From assembly GCA_964503615.1 (NCBI GenBank), contig CAZDBA010000029.1, forward strand, positions 1 to 36,225: 36,225 nucleotides of DNA. The letters are read 5' to 3'. This DNA is from CAZDBA01 sp964503615. GTDB lineage: Bacteria; Planctomycetota; Planctomycetia; Pirellulales; Pirellulaceae. Positions 8,246 through 16,744 of the stretch are shown piece by piece. A program made the position numbers and the translations under genes. Within the stretch, counting starts at the first letter, position 1. Every line of letters begins with the position of its first letter. The notes below the pieces were generated by a model that ran no database searches, was not told where the DNA came from, and worked only from the letters and a program-made list of their open reading frames with translations.

Positions 8246-9345
8246 AACGTATCGCTTGTGTTGTTGGCGCTCGGCCCAATTTCATGAAGGTTGCTCCAAT
8301 CCTTCATGCCATGAAAAAGAAGCCCGAGTTGCAGCCCCTTTTGATTCATACCGGGCAGCATTACGACAAGTACCTTTCCGACGTTTTCTTTGACGAACTC
8401 GGAATCGACCCGCCCGACATCTCACTTGGAGTTGGCTCTGGGACTCATGCCCAACAGACCGCTGCGGTCATGGTAGCGATTGAGAAAGTTCTCATCCAAG
8501 CTAATGATAAAGGAGAACCATTCGATCGCATGGTTGTTGTAGGCGATGTGAATTCAACTGCCGCAGCAGCGATTGCTGCTGTCAAGCTTCACATTCCTGT
8601 TGCTCATGTTGAGGCAGGACTGCGGAGTTCTGATCGGCGCATGCCTGAAGAAGTCAATCGAGTCATCACCGATGCGATTTGCGATATGCTGTTGGTTTCC
8701 GAACCCTCGGGCGTCGAGAACTTGAAAAGAGAAGGGCACCTCGACCAGCATATTCATCTGGTTGGCAATGTAATGATCGATACGCTGCTTGCTCAAGTCG
8801 AAAGAGCAAAAACGATGGGTACCGTTGAACAGTATAACTTGGTCAAAAACCAGTATGGTGTAATCACACTACATCGACCTTCGAACGTTGACGATCCGGA
8901 AGTGCTTAGGGGATTGATCGATGTACTCATCGACATTTCGTCCGAGATGGATTTTGTCTTTCCGATTCATCCCCGGACGAAAGCTCGTTTGGAAGAGTTT
9001 GGATTGGAAAGCCGTTTAAATGATTGTGCTGGTATACGGTGCTTGGGCCCAATCGGCTATCTGGAATTTCTCAACCTGACTTCGCAAGCCAGCGTAATCG
9101 TCACAGATTCTGGAGGGCTTCAGGAGGAATCCACCGCTCTTGGTGTTCCTTGCCTCACAATGCGAGAGAATACAGAAAGACCCATTACAGTCGACGAGGG
9201 AACCAGTACACTGATCGGTAGTTCTGCGTCAGATCTCCACGCTTGCCTTCGAAAGGTGATTGATGGGACCTACAAGACCGGAAAATGCCCTGATTTGTGG
9301 GATGGCAGCGCAGCCGATAGAATCGTTGAAATACTCGCTTCCTAA
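8242..9345 (+). CDS. wecB: UDP-N-acetylglucosamine 2-epimerase (non-hydrolysing)
   Basis: This 367-residue member of the WecB/MnaA family interconverts UDP-GlcNAc and UDP-ManNAc. Seen: VVGARPNFMKVAPI (7-20), HTGQHYD (36-42), GDVNSTAAA (101-109) with D102, HVEAGLRSSDRRMPEEVNR (122-140) containing the catalytic-region Glu residues, VITLHRPSNVDD, FPIHPRT, and VTDSGGLQEESTALGVPCLTMRENTERPITVDEGT near the C-terminus. Length and motifs are canonical. The ATG overlaps the glycosyltransferase stop. Followed by a 6-dehydrogenase, it could supply UDP-ManNAc for UDP-ManNAcA. A modified substrate, as in WbpI, cannot be excluded. Confidence 0.93.
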   Translation: MKRIACVVGARPNFMKVAPILHAMKKKPELQPLLIHTGQHYDKYLSDVFFDELGIDPPDISLGVGSGTHAQQTAAVMVAIEKVLIQANDKGEPFDRMVVVGDVNSTAAAAIAAVKLHIPVAHVEAGLRSSDRRMPEEVNRVITDAICDMLLVSEPSGVENLKREGHLDQHIHLVGNVMIDTLLAQVERAKTMGTVEQYNLVKNQYGVITLHRPSNVDDPEVLRGLIDVLIDISSEMDFVFPIHPRTKARLEEFGLESRLNDCAGIRCLGPIGYLEFLNLTSQASVIVTDSGGLQEESTALGVPCLTMRENTERPITVDEGTSTLIGSSASDLHACLRKVIDGTYKTGKCPDLWDGSAADRIVEILAS

Positions 9346-9415
9346 ACAAAAACGTTGTATTTCTTATAACTCAACCGCCAATCCGGCAGGCTAGTTTGCT
9401 CACAGACTGTTTATC

Positions 9416-10795
9416 ATGGATCTGTTTCAACTGGACCTTCCTATATATCGTCCCATGCCAGAATTAGAAAATTCGATCTGTAAGTCATTTCTTGAGTCCA
9501 TTGAGCAGAGAACTACCACCATCGGTGTGGTAGGTCTTGGCTACGTGGGCTTACCACTAATCGACGCATTTGTAAAAAATGGTTTTGACGCGATTGGGTT
9601 TGATATTGATCCGCCCAAGATCGAACAGCTTAATAATGGCAAAAGCTACATCGCGCACATTGAAGACGCGACGATAGAATCCTGGCTGAAGGAAAAACGA
9701 TTCGAGGCAACAGATCAGTTTGACCGCATGAAAGACGCAGATGCGATTTTGATCTGCGTGCCCACACCGCTTTCTGACAGCCGTGATCCTGACCTGCGGT
9801 ATGTCAAAGCGACTGCTCAGGAAATCGCAAAACGACTTCGACCGGGTCAGTTAGTTGCCTTGGAAAGTACAACCTATCCAGGAACCACCAAAGACGTCTT
9901 GCTTCCTATTTTGGAAGAATCTGGATTGAAAGTTGGCACCGATTTCTTTCTTGCCTACAGTCCGGAGCGAGAAGATCCAGGCAACCCGGTTTATAGCGCC
10001 AAAACGATTCCCAAAGTCGTCGGCGGCCACGATCCCAACAGCCTTAAGGTTGCAGATAAACTTTATTCTGCTGCCGTTTCCGCGACCGTTCCCGTTTCCA
10101 GTTGTGAAATTGCTGAAGCTTGTAAAATTCTTGAAAACACTTATCGCAGTGTCAACATTGCGATGGTCAACGAATTAAAGGTGCTTTTCCAAAAGCTGGA
10201 TATCGATGTCTGGGAAGTTATCGATGCGGCCAAAACCAAACCGTTTGGCTACCAAGCGTTCTACCCGGGTCCCGGATTAGGTGGCCACTGCATTCCCATC
10301 GATCCATTTTACCTCAGCTGGGTAGCTCGAAAACATGAAATGCCTACTCGTTTCATCGAGTTGGCTGGGGAAATCAATACCAGTATGCCTCGGTACGTCA
10401 TTGACCGAGTCTCAGAAGCCCTCAACAGTATTGGCAAGCCTGTTAGAAATAGTAAAATTGGAATCTTGGGCATAGCGTACAAGAGAGACGTCGACGACCA
10501 TCGAGAAAGCCCGTCTTTTAAGTTGATGGAACTATTGATGGAACGTGGCGCAACGATCAGCTATTGCGATCCACATGTACCAACCTTGCCCAAGATGCGC
10601 CATTACGATGTCCCTCGTTTGGCAACTGAGGAACTTTCGCCCGAATACCTTTCCAGTCTCGATTGCACTTTGATTTCCACTGATCACACCTGCTTTGACT
10701 GGGAGAAGGTGGTCCAGTATTCACAACTTGTAGTCGACACCCGTAACGCGACTCAATCTATTGACTTTGAGCGTCATAAAATCTGGAAAGCCTAA
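9416..10795 (+). CDS. UDP-N-acetylhexosamine 6-dehydrogenase (WbpA/TviB/WecC group)
   Basis: The 459-residue nucleotide-sugar dehydrogenase performs NAD-dependent four-electron oxidation of the C6 alcohol to a carboxylate. Seen: VVGLGYVGLPL with GLGYVG at 40-45, CVPTPLSDSRDPDLRYV (114-130), LESTTYPGTT (149-158), YSPEREDPGN (181-190), the catalytic Cys292 in GLGGHCIPIDPFYLSW, and the C-terminal KRDVDDHRESPSFKL. The KTKPFGYQAFYPGPGLGGHC context resembles the UDP-GlcNAc/UDP-ManNAc dehydrogenases WbpA and TviB more than UDP-glucose dehydrogenase. An internal ATG at 9455 (MPELEN) would remove 13 residues and is possible. It follows the epimerase after 70 bases, so the two may form a UDP-ManNAcA branch. 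Confidence 0.9.
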   Translation: MDLFQLDLPIYRPMPELENSICKSFLESIEQRTTTIGVVGLGYVGLPLIDAFVKNGFDAIGFDIDPPKIEQLNNGKSYIAHIEDATIESWLKEKRFEATDQFDRMKDADAILICVPTPLSDSRDPDLRYVKATAQEIAKRLRPGQLVALESTTYPGTTKDVLLPILEESGLKVGTDFFLAYSPEREDPGNPVYSAKTIPKVVGGHDPNSLKVADKLYSAAVSATVPVSSCEIAEACKILENTYRSVNIAMVNELKVLFQKLDIDVWEVIDAAKTKPFGYQAFYPGPGLGGHCIPIDPFYLSWVARKHEMPTRFIELAGEINTSMPRYVIDRVSEALNSIGKPVRNSKIGILGIAYKRDVDDHRESPSFKLMELLMERGATISYCDPHVPTLPKMRHYDVPRLATEELSPEYLSSLDCTLISTDHTCFDWEKVVQYSQLVVDTRNATQSIDFERHKIWKA

Positions 10796-10837
10796 TCCTT
10801 AACCTATTTGCAAACTCTCTGATTAGAGAAACTTGAT

Positions 10838-12628
10838 ATGTCTGAATCTACACTTCCCCAATCGGCAGTTCAGCCTGAATCCAAATCGCAGAAATCATTT
10901 AAGATGGTCGTGGTGCCTTACCTCATCGCGATCGGTGCGCAAATACCTCTGCTGTTTCTCTACTTTCGAAGCTTGTGGACTTTCAAACCCCATTATCAAT
11001 TCATTCCATTCGCTGTAGGAGTGGTCGCCTTCCTGGCATGGCAACGCTGGCCCCGTGAGTCGAGATTGCCTTATCAAAGCAGCACAACAAGCGACGTTTT
11101 GCTTGTGGTTGGGCTGCTGTTTGGGTTGGTCAATTGCTTATTCCTGGAACCTTGGCTTGCAGCAGTAAGTTGTTTTTTATTGGCGGCTAGCCTTTTCGCG
11201 CGCACCTACGATGCGGAAACTGGCAAGACACTTTTCGCACTCAGCCTGCCGTTGCTGGTCTGTATCGTCCCTCCCAAGCGTGGCGACATGTGGATTATCA
11301 CAAAGCTGCAGCGAATTAGTGCTAATTTTACCAGCCAATTATTGGATGTTGTTAATTACGGGCACCATATGCCTGGAACTGTTATCAACGCTCCCAACGG
11401 CAAAGGTTTTGGGATCGCCGAAGCATGCAGTGGAGTTCAATCGTTCTTTACCCTTCTGTTCGTTGCTGTTGTGTTTACTGTTTGGAACCGACGACCTTGG
11501 TTTCGGACCACTTTGTTGATGGGATCAGCGGTCTTCTGGGCAATTTTCATGAACACGGTCAGGATCTTTATGATTCCCATGGCAGATAGAGTTTTAGGGG
11601 TCGATTTGTCCAAAGGTGTTCTTCACATGTTGCTTGGTTACTCAACATTGGCAATTGGAATTCTATTACTATTCAGTACCGATCAATTTTTGCTTTTTGT
11701 CTTTGGACCGGTTGATGCGGATGCGACCGACTCCAGAGGATTGGGGAAAATGATCACGAAAAGCTGGAACAAGTTTATTTCCGGCGTTAAAGATGAAAGC
11801 GAAAGCGAAAAACGGAAGAAGCGAAGTCGATCGAAGATCTCAGTCCCTTCTAAATTCCTGATTCTCGGAGCAGCAGGACTGTTGCTCGTTGGTGGTCTGT
11901 GGCAACTGACGGGGGTTGGCCGATCGCTTTTCTCAACACCAGAGAAAGTCATTTTCTTTGGAGATGCAATTATCACCCAACCTTTGGCACGTGAGGACCT
12001 ACCTGAAAAAATTGGTAACTGGCAGCTTTTGGAAGGTGAGAAGGGGTATGATTTTACGGACCGTGAATCTGGAAACGATCTTGGCTTGCATTCGGACCAT
12101 TGGATTTATGCCTCTCCCAATCGTTTTCCAGTTACGGTCTCTTTGGATCAGACTTTCCCTGGCTGGCACGAACTCACCATCTGTTATCAGAACCAAGGCT
12201 GGAAGCTTAAATCTCGTACCAAAAAAACGGCAAAGATTGTTGGCACTGATGAGCCTTGGTCCTATATCGAAGCTGAATTTGAGCAGAAGACAGGTGAAAA
12301 GGGCTTTCTGCTTTTCAGCCTTTTCGATGTCTTCGGGGGTGGTTACGAAGGCCCTGGCAGCTGGGATTTGCTGGATTACCTTGCCAGTCGTGTGAAAAAC
12401 CGACTTTCACAAAGTATTCGAGCTCAGTTGTTTCGAGGAGAAACGTTTCAAACCCAAGCGTTTGTCGAGACCTACCGCGATCTTTCTCCTGAGGAAAGGA
12501 AGGAAGTTGTCGATAATTATCTAAAGCTTCGCGAACAAATGCGAACCAAGTTCATTGAACGAAGAGGTCTTTCCTCTGACCCAGCGACTGAAGATTCGGA
12601 AACCGATTCAGAAACCAAAAGTCCTTAA
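10838..12628 (+). CDS. xrtU: Exosortase U-like transpeptidase/protease fused to an EpsI-like domain
   Basis: The 596-residue polytopic protein has about eight TM helices in residues 25-290 carrying the exosortase triad: Cys197 in AEACSGVQS, Arg242 in NTVRIFMIP and His263 in GVLHMLLGYS. A charged linker (about 300-335, KRKKRSRSK) and a ninth TM (338-358) lead to an extracytoplasmic C-terminal domain (about 375-545). That domain has EDLPEKIGNWQL and a PGWHELTICYQNQGW segment similar to EpsI/DUF3485. Exosortases cleave C-terminal sorting signals (PEP-CTERM-like) and are found with EPS loci. No substrate with such a signal is in this window. It ends the polysaccharide gene run, 42 bases after the dehydrogenase. 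The exosortase assignment is firm; the U subtype rests on the fused tail and the planctomycete context. Confidence 0.88.
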   Translation: MSESTLPQSAVQPESKSQKSFKMVVVPYLIAIGAQIPLLFLYFRSLWTFKPHYQFIPFAVGVVAFLAWQRWPRESRLPYQSSTTSDVLLVVGLLFGLVNCLFLEPWLAAVSCFLLAASLFARTYDAETGKTLFALSLPLLVCIVPPKRGDMWIITKLQRISANFTSQLLDVVNYGHHMPGTVINAPNGKGFGIAEACSGVQSFFTLLFVAVVFTVWNRRPWFRTTLLMGSAVFWAIFMNTVRIFMIPMADRVLGVDLSKGVLHMLLGYSTLAIGILLLFSTDQFLLFVFGPVDADATDSRGLGKMITKSWNKFISGVKDESESEKRKKRSRSKISVPSKFLILGAAGLLLVGGLWQLTGVGRSLFSTPEKVIFFGDAIITQPLAREDLPEKIGNWQLLEGEKGYDFTDRESGNDLGLHSDHWIYASPNRFPVTVSLDQTFPGWHELTICYQNQGWKLKSRTKKTAKIVGTDEPWSYIEAEFEQKTGEKGFLLFSLFDVFGGGYEGPGSWDLLDYLASRVKNRLSQSIRAQLFRGETFQTQAFVETYRDLSPEERKEVVDNYLKLREQMRTKFIERRGLSSDPATEDSETDSETKSP

Positions 12629-13258
12629 AATCCATCCGGAGGCGCCTAGTTACGGTTGGTCGACGTTGTGCTCTGCGATTTGCAGCGAGTTTAGTATCTG
12701 AACCACACACCGATAAACACGGATCGTTTTATCTGTGTTCATTAGTGTTTATCTGTGGTTTCTCAAAACACAACGTGTTTCAATTCCAGTTGCTTAAAGT
12801 TGGCGATCTGGTCGACGACGTTGTGGTTCGTGGGTAGTGGCGCATTGGTCCGCCGAAAGCGATAGGCCCAACCGTTTGGTAAATTGAAATTCAAGCAGCT
12901 CTGTGATTTCCACAGGGCTGTTTTTCTGCGTGATGTCGGTCAACGCGTCCGGTCGAATAAGAGCAACGGACTTAATGTCTGGAACTTATGTGATTGAAAT
13001 TACAGATGCCAATGGTTGTCGCAAAGACTTACACGACAGAGCATTGAATCGGAGACTTAGTTTTCCTGAAACTTTTCAATCGTTCAAATCATTCAAAAAC
13101 GATTGAGATGAAGTAGAATCAGGGGGCCGTTTACACTTTTTTTTCCCTTTTGGCGCAAAATAACCGGGAAAAACCCCTTTTAACCAAGATTCTGCCCTCT
13201 CACATAAGGTATTACGTGTTTTACGAGGTCATACTTATGAGGAACAAAAGATTCGTTG
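12629..13258 (+). other. 630-base intergenic region with a dyad repeat and probable gene remnants
   Basis: No convincing complete gene is present. It holds a dyad repeat (12701-12760, listed separately). On the minus strand one frame is open between stops at 12986-12988 and 12794-12796 (63 codons, containing RPDALTDITQKNSPVEITEL), and a second minus frame across the same bases reads CLNFNLPNGWAYRFRRTN. The plus strand has a 67-codon ORF (12903-13106) with the phrase GTYVIEITDANGC. These overlap each other, lack clear ribosome sites and look like decayed fragments. The last 120 bases, rich in homopolymer T/C/A runs (13135-13180), are the likely promoter zone of the sigma-factor gene, but no confident -35/-10 pair is visible. 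Confidence 0.6.
12701..12760. repeat. Intergenic inverted-repeat element (CGATAAACAC ... GTGTTTATC)
   Basis: The left side begins AACCACA and contains GATAAACACGGAT. The right side contains ATCTGTGTT and GTGTTTATCTGTGGTT. The outer arms AACCACA/TGTGGTT and GATAAACAC/GTGTTTATC pair, with a 4-base bulge on the left, and an inner ACACGGAT/ATCTGTGT pairs with one mismatch around a CGTTTT loop. This can fold as a long imperfect hairpin. Similar ATCTGTGTTTATCTGTGG-type sequences are, from memory, scattered through many planctomycete genomes; only one copy is seen here. It might act as a transcript end for the exosortase gene. Confidence 0.6.
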
Positions 13259-13888
13259 ATGAACGGTGAACTGCCCGAACAGGACCAAATAATTGAGCAA
13301 CTCAAAACAAACCGTGAAGAGGCATTGGCCGACTTATTTGCTTTGGTCAGAGAACGGCTGAAACGAATTGTAGAGTTTCGATTGGACTATCGTCTGGGCG
13401 GTCGCGTATCGCAATCAGATGTCGTTCAGGACATCTATGTTCGTGCGGCGAAACGGATAGATAGCTTTTTGGAAAAGTCAGACATGCCATTTTTTGTTTG
13501 GCTGAGATTGGAGGCCAACCAACGACTGACCGAAATTCACCGCTTTCATTTTGGTGCGGACAAGCGGGATGTGCGACGGGAGGTAAAGCTGAACAAGCCA
13601 GCGAATAACGACGGTGGTACCTCCATGCAGTTGGCAGCTCACATCGTCGCGCAGATGACTTCGGCCAGCAAGCTGTTTCAGAAAGCTCAACAAATCGAAG
13701 CGTTGGAAAAAACGCTTGGTGAAATGAATGATTTAGATCGAGAGGTAATCGCGTTACGGCATTTCGAGGAGTTATCGAATACTGAGACTGCACAAGTTCT
13801 CAACATTACCAAGGCTGCGGCATCCAAACGCTACTTGCGAGCCCTGACACGCTTGAAAGAAATCATGCAACAGCACTCGGCTTTTTAG
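13259..13888 (+). CDS. ECF-like RNA polymerase sigma factor, kinase-linked planctomycete type
   Basis: The 209-residue protein has a sigma-2 region (about 20-75, containing FRLDYRLGGRVSQSDVVQDIYVRAAKRID) and a sigma-4 helix-turn-helix (about 145-200, LGEMNDLDREVIALRHFEELSNTETAQVLNITKAAASKRYLRAL, read as two segments). The long spacer with EIHRFHFGADKRDVRRE is typical of sigma-70/ECF-like proteins that sit beside Ser/Thr kinases in planctomycetes. The ATG at 13259 is preferred over the in-frame TTG at 13256; GAGGA lies at 13239-13243. The stop is 2 bases before the kinase start, so the two are co-translated. The kinase would be its probable regulator, perhaps by phosphorylation, since no anti-sigma factor is nearby (inference). 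Confidence 0.88.
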   Translation: MNGELPEQDQIIEQLKTNREEALADLFALVRERLKRIVEFRLDYRLGGRVSQSDVVQDIYVRAAKRIDSFLEKSDMPFFVWLRLEANQRLTEIHRFHFGADKRDVRREVKLNKPANNDGGTSMQLAAHIVAQMTSASKLFQKAQQIEALEKTLGEMNDLDREVIALRHFEELSNTETAQVLNITKAAASKRYLRALTRLKEIMQQHSAF

Positions 13889-13890
13889 TT

Positions 13891-16743
13891 ATGACAGAAA
13901 AAGAACACAACGATGCGCTGCTGGAGAAAATCGTCGCTGACTATACGCGCCGATTTCGAAAAGGTAATCCGCCAGCGATCGGAAAATATAAAGCCAAGTT
14001 TCCCAAGCTCGCCGGGGAAATCGAGGATTTGCTCAGTTCGGTCGCCATGATCGAAGGTCTTAAAGTCGAGTCGGAATCTTCATCAACTCAAGCTTCGCTC
14101 GATGACGATCTGACTGGTCGCAAACAGTTCGGAGACTACTTGCTGATTCGCGAGTTGGGACGGGGTGGAATGGGCGTGGTCTATGAAGCCGTTCATCAAT
14201 CGCTGGGACGGCGAGTGGCCCTCAAAGTTATGCGGTCGCGAAAAGTCAATGACGAAAAATATATCGTGCGGTTTCGGCGCGAAGCTCAGGCCGCAGCTCA
14301 ATTGCACCATACCAATATCGTTAGTGTTTTTGGTGTAGGCGAGTGCGATGGTTACCACTACTACGTTATGGAGTTCATTGATGGAACGCCACTGAACGGT
14401 GTCGTGAAAACGATTGCCTGGCAGATTAGCGAATCCGGTCAAAGCGAAATGCCGGAGTACGATGGCGACACCCAAATCAACGGGAATCTTAATTCGCATG
14501 ATTTGCGAAACTCGCCCACCATTGCCGCTCCGGCCGACGAAACCGAAAAGGTCGAAGACTCAGGCACTTTTTCAGTCCAAGCTATATCGTCTGTGAACCT
14601 CTCGCACAATCATCACCTGATTGAGGGGAAATCGCGTTTTCGTTGGCTGGCCAATGTCGGCTCGCAAATTGCCGATGCACTTTCTTACGCACACGGACAA
14701 GGTATTTTGCATCGCGATGTCAAACCGGCAAACTTAATAGTTGATCAGCAGGATCGAGTTTGGATTACCGATTTCGGACTGGTCAAGCTGAATGAAAACA
14801 TCGACACGTTAACGAAAACGGGTGATATCATCGGAACGCCTCAGTACATGGCGCCCGAATCATTTAAAGGTAAATACGATCAGCGCAGCGAGGTTTACTG
14901 TCTTGGGTTGACGTTGTACGAACTGGCAACCTTGCAACCGGCTTTTAAAAACGGATCGACTGGGGAAGTTATTCATTCGATCACGACGACCTCTCCTCCG
15001 TCGCCACGAAAAATTGATTCTTCCGTGCCGCACGATCTGAATGTTATTATTGAGAAAGCGATCTCGCGCGACCCGGAATCACGATACGAAACCGCGGTGC
15101 AATTGCGAGATGATTTACGAGCTTTCTACGAAGACCGTCCTATTGCAGCTACTCACCCATCCATTTTTGAACAAGCCTGGCGCTGGAGTCGCCGCAATCC
15201 GTTGGTGGCGACATTAACTGCTGTATCTGCGATTTTGCTGTGCGCGGTTGCCGCCACGGCCTCGATCGGATATGCGTCGACGACTAGGGCTTATTCCGAA
15301 CTTGCAGATGAAGCTCGCTCTACAGAAGCCGCTAGAAACCTGGCCGTTGAAAATGAAAAAATAGCGATCGCCAACGAGCAAAAAATCCAGAAAGAGTTCG
15401 AACGGGCGGAGGCCAACGTTTCACTGACGATCGAAGCGTTTGATAACATCTTGCACGATATCGTCGCTCCCGGCTCGAATGATGCATTCGAGTTCGATGG
15501 GTTGGGTGAGTTGGGTGGAATCGCAACGACGGTGACTGTCAAAGACGCTAAGATCTTGAACAAAATTGCTCAATTCTATGAACGATTCGCCCAGCAGAAT
15601 ACTCACAACGAAAGCCTCAAATCCGAGACGGCGAGGGCCTTTCGAAGAGTCGCCAACATCAACCATTTGATCGGCGAAACCGAAGCAGCGATCGGGGCAT
15701 ACGAAAAATCCCTGGCGATCTATCAGCCTGTGTTAGATGAGAAACCAGACTCGATCGAAGCACTATTGAACGTGGTCGATACTCGCTCGGAAATGATTGT
15801 CGCGATACGTCGCACAGAGAATTTTCGTCGCGCTCAAGAGGAGAACAGCAAGAACGTTGAGATGATCAAGGCCCATTCCCAGCAAAGTTTACCAGAGGCT
15901 CGTTTGGCTTTAGCCAAATCGCTTGCGTCTGCCGGATCGACCGTTGTGAATATGATCGCCGCGAATAATTCAGCCAGCAATTCCCGGTCATCCGATGAGT
16001 TCCGAATGCGAAGAGCCAGCAAGAAGCTGATGCCACTAATTAAACGGCACTTGGAAGGCGTAGAGCGTGCAATCACGATTGGCGAATCACTTCTGGAACT
16101 GGAGCCAGAAAACGAAAAGTACCGATGGTTATTGTGTGAATGCTACTGCAGCCTGGGCGCAGTGCAGCTCAGCATGGACGGTTCCGAGGCAAAAAGTGGC
16201 AAGGAGTCGATTACCAAGTCGATTGAGCAGATCGAAAGCCTGATCGAAGAGTTCGAAGATAATCTGGAATACAAATACTCACTGGCATTGGCGTCCCTGT
16301 TGTTACCAACCGAGGAACCCTCTGCTGCCAAAGCAAGGATCAAAGAGATTACTGAAATCGCAGACGATTTGATCAGTAAGAACCCGAACCCAAAATACAA
16401 ACAGCTGAAAGTTGTGGCTCATATCAAGATGGCAGATTTATTGCTGGAATGTAAAAAACCTCTTATGGCAAAAGTTGAACAAGGCCACGCCTGTGATATT
16501 TTGAAAACGCTTGATCGAGAGTTTGTGGGCAGGGTTCACCTTCGAAATATCAGACTAAGGCTATCTAACAACTATCTTGCGCTTGCACAGCACTTTGAAT
16601 CAAACGGGGACCGTCGCAGCGGTAGTCAGATGCGAAAATTAGCCAGGGAGCTTACCGAACACCGTCGAGGCATCGGACCAGGTCCCCTAAACGGACGACC
16701 GCCGGGACGAGGTGGAGTCATGTTTCCTTCGGGAGCGTTCTAA
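13891..16743 (+). CDS. Membrane-anchored Ser/Thr protein kinase with TPR-like C-terminal region
   Basis: The 950-residue protein opens with a conserved planctomycete kinase leader (1-60, ending LAGEIEDLLSSVAMIEGL), then a Hanks-type kinase domain (about 81-420): GRGGMGVVYEA (90-100), Lys112 in VALKVM, Glu131, HRDVKPAN (274-281, Asp276), DFG (294-296), GTPQYMAPE (315-323). All catalytic residues are present. An acidic, low-complexity insert of about 80 residues (170-248) splits the N and C lobes. One TM helix (about 437-460) is followed by a coiled coil (464-510) and alpha-helical TPR-like repeats (about 570-930). The tail is Gly/Pro-rich (GIGPGPLNGRPPGRGG). The kinase faces the cytoplasm and the repeats face the other side. 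It is cotranscribed with the sigma gene. Substrate and signal are unknown. Confidence 0.92.
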   Translation: MTEKEHNDALLEKIVADYTRRFRKGNPPAIGKYKAKFPKLAGEIEDLLSSVAMIEGLKVESESSSTQASLDDDLTGRKQFGDYLLIRELGRGGMGVVYEAVHQSLGRRVALKVMRSRKVNDEKYIVRFRREAQAAAQLHHTNIVSVFGVGECDGYHYYVMEFIDGTPLNGVVKTIAWQISESGQSEMPEYDGDTQINGNLNSHDLRNSPTIAAPADETEKVEDSGTFSVQAISSVNLSHNHHLIEGKSRFRWLANVGSQIADALSYAHGQGILHRDVKPANLIVDQQDRVWITDFGLVKLNENIDTLTKTGDIIGTPQYMAPESFKGKYDQRSEVYCLGLTLYELATLQPAFKNGSTGEVIHSITTTSPPSPRKIDSSVPHDLNVIIEKAISRDPESRYETAVQLRDDLRAFYEDRPIAATHPSIFEQAWRWSRRNPLVATLTAVSAILLCAVAATASIGYASTTRAYSELADEARSTEAARNLAVENEKIAIANEQKIQKEFERAEANVSLTIEAFDNILHDIVAPGSNDAFEFDGLGELGGIATTVTVKDAKILNKIAQFYERFAQQNTHNESLKSETARAFRRVANINHLIGETEAAIGAYEKSLAIYQPVLDEKPDSIEALLNVVDTRSEMIVAIRRTENFRRAQEENSKNVEMIKAHSQQSLPEARLALAKSLASAGSTVVNMIAANNSASNSRSSDEFRMRRASKKLMPLIKRHLEGVERAITIGESLLELEPENEKYRWLLCECYCSLGAVQLSMDGSEAKSGKESITKSIEQIESLIEEFEDNLEYKYSLALASLLLPTEEPSAAKARIKEITEIADDLISKNPNPKYKQLKVVAHIKMADLLLECKKPLMAKVEQGHACDILKTLDREFVGRVHLRNIRLRLSNNYLALAQHFESNGDRRSGSQMRKLARELTEHRRGIGPGPLNGRPPGRGGVMFPSGAF

Positions 16744-16744
16744 A

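Noticed and set aside
12903..13106. 67-codon plus-strand ORF with GTYVIEITDANGC, similar to SprB-type repeats
   Set aside because: It has no convincing ribosome site, overlaps other open frames and ends in unrelated sequence; treated as a possible remnant, not a gene.
13347..13793. 148-codon minus-strand ORF
   Set aside because: It is antisense to the sigma-factor gene and reflects its codon structure; no recognisable protein.
14083..14499. 138-codon minus-strand ORF
   Set aside because: Antisense shadow of the kinase N-lobe; the plus-strand kinase motifs are unambiguous.
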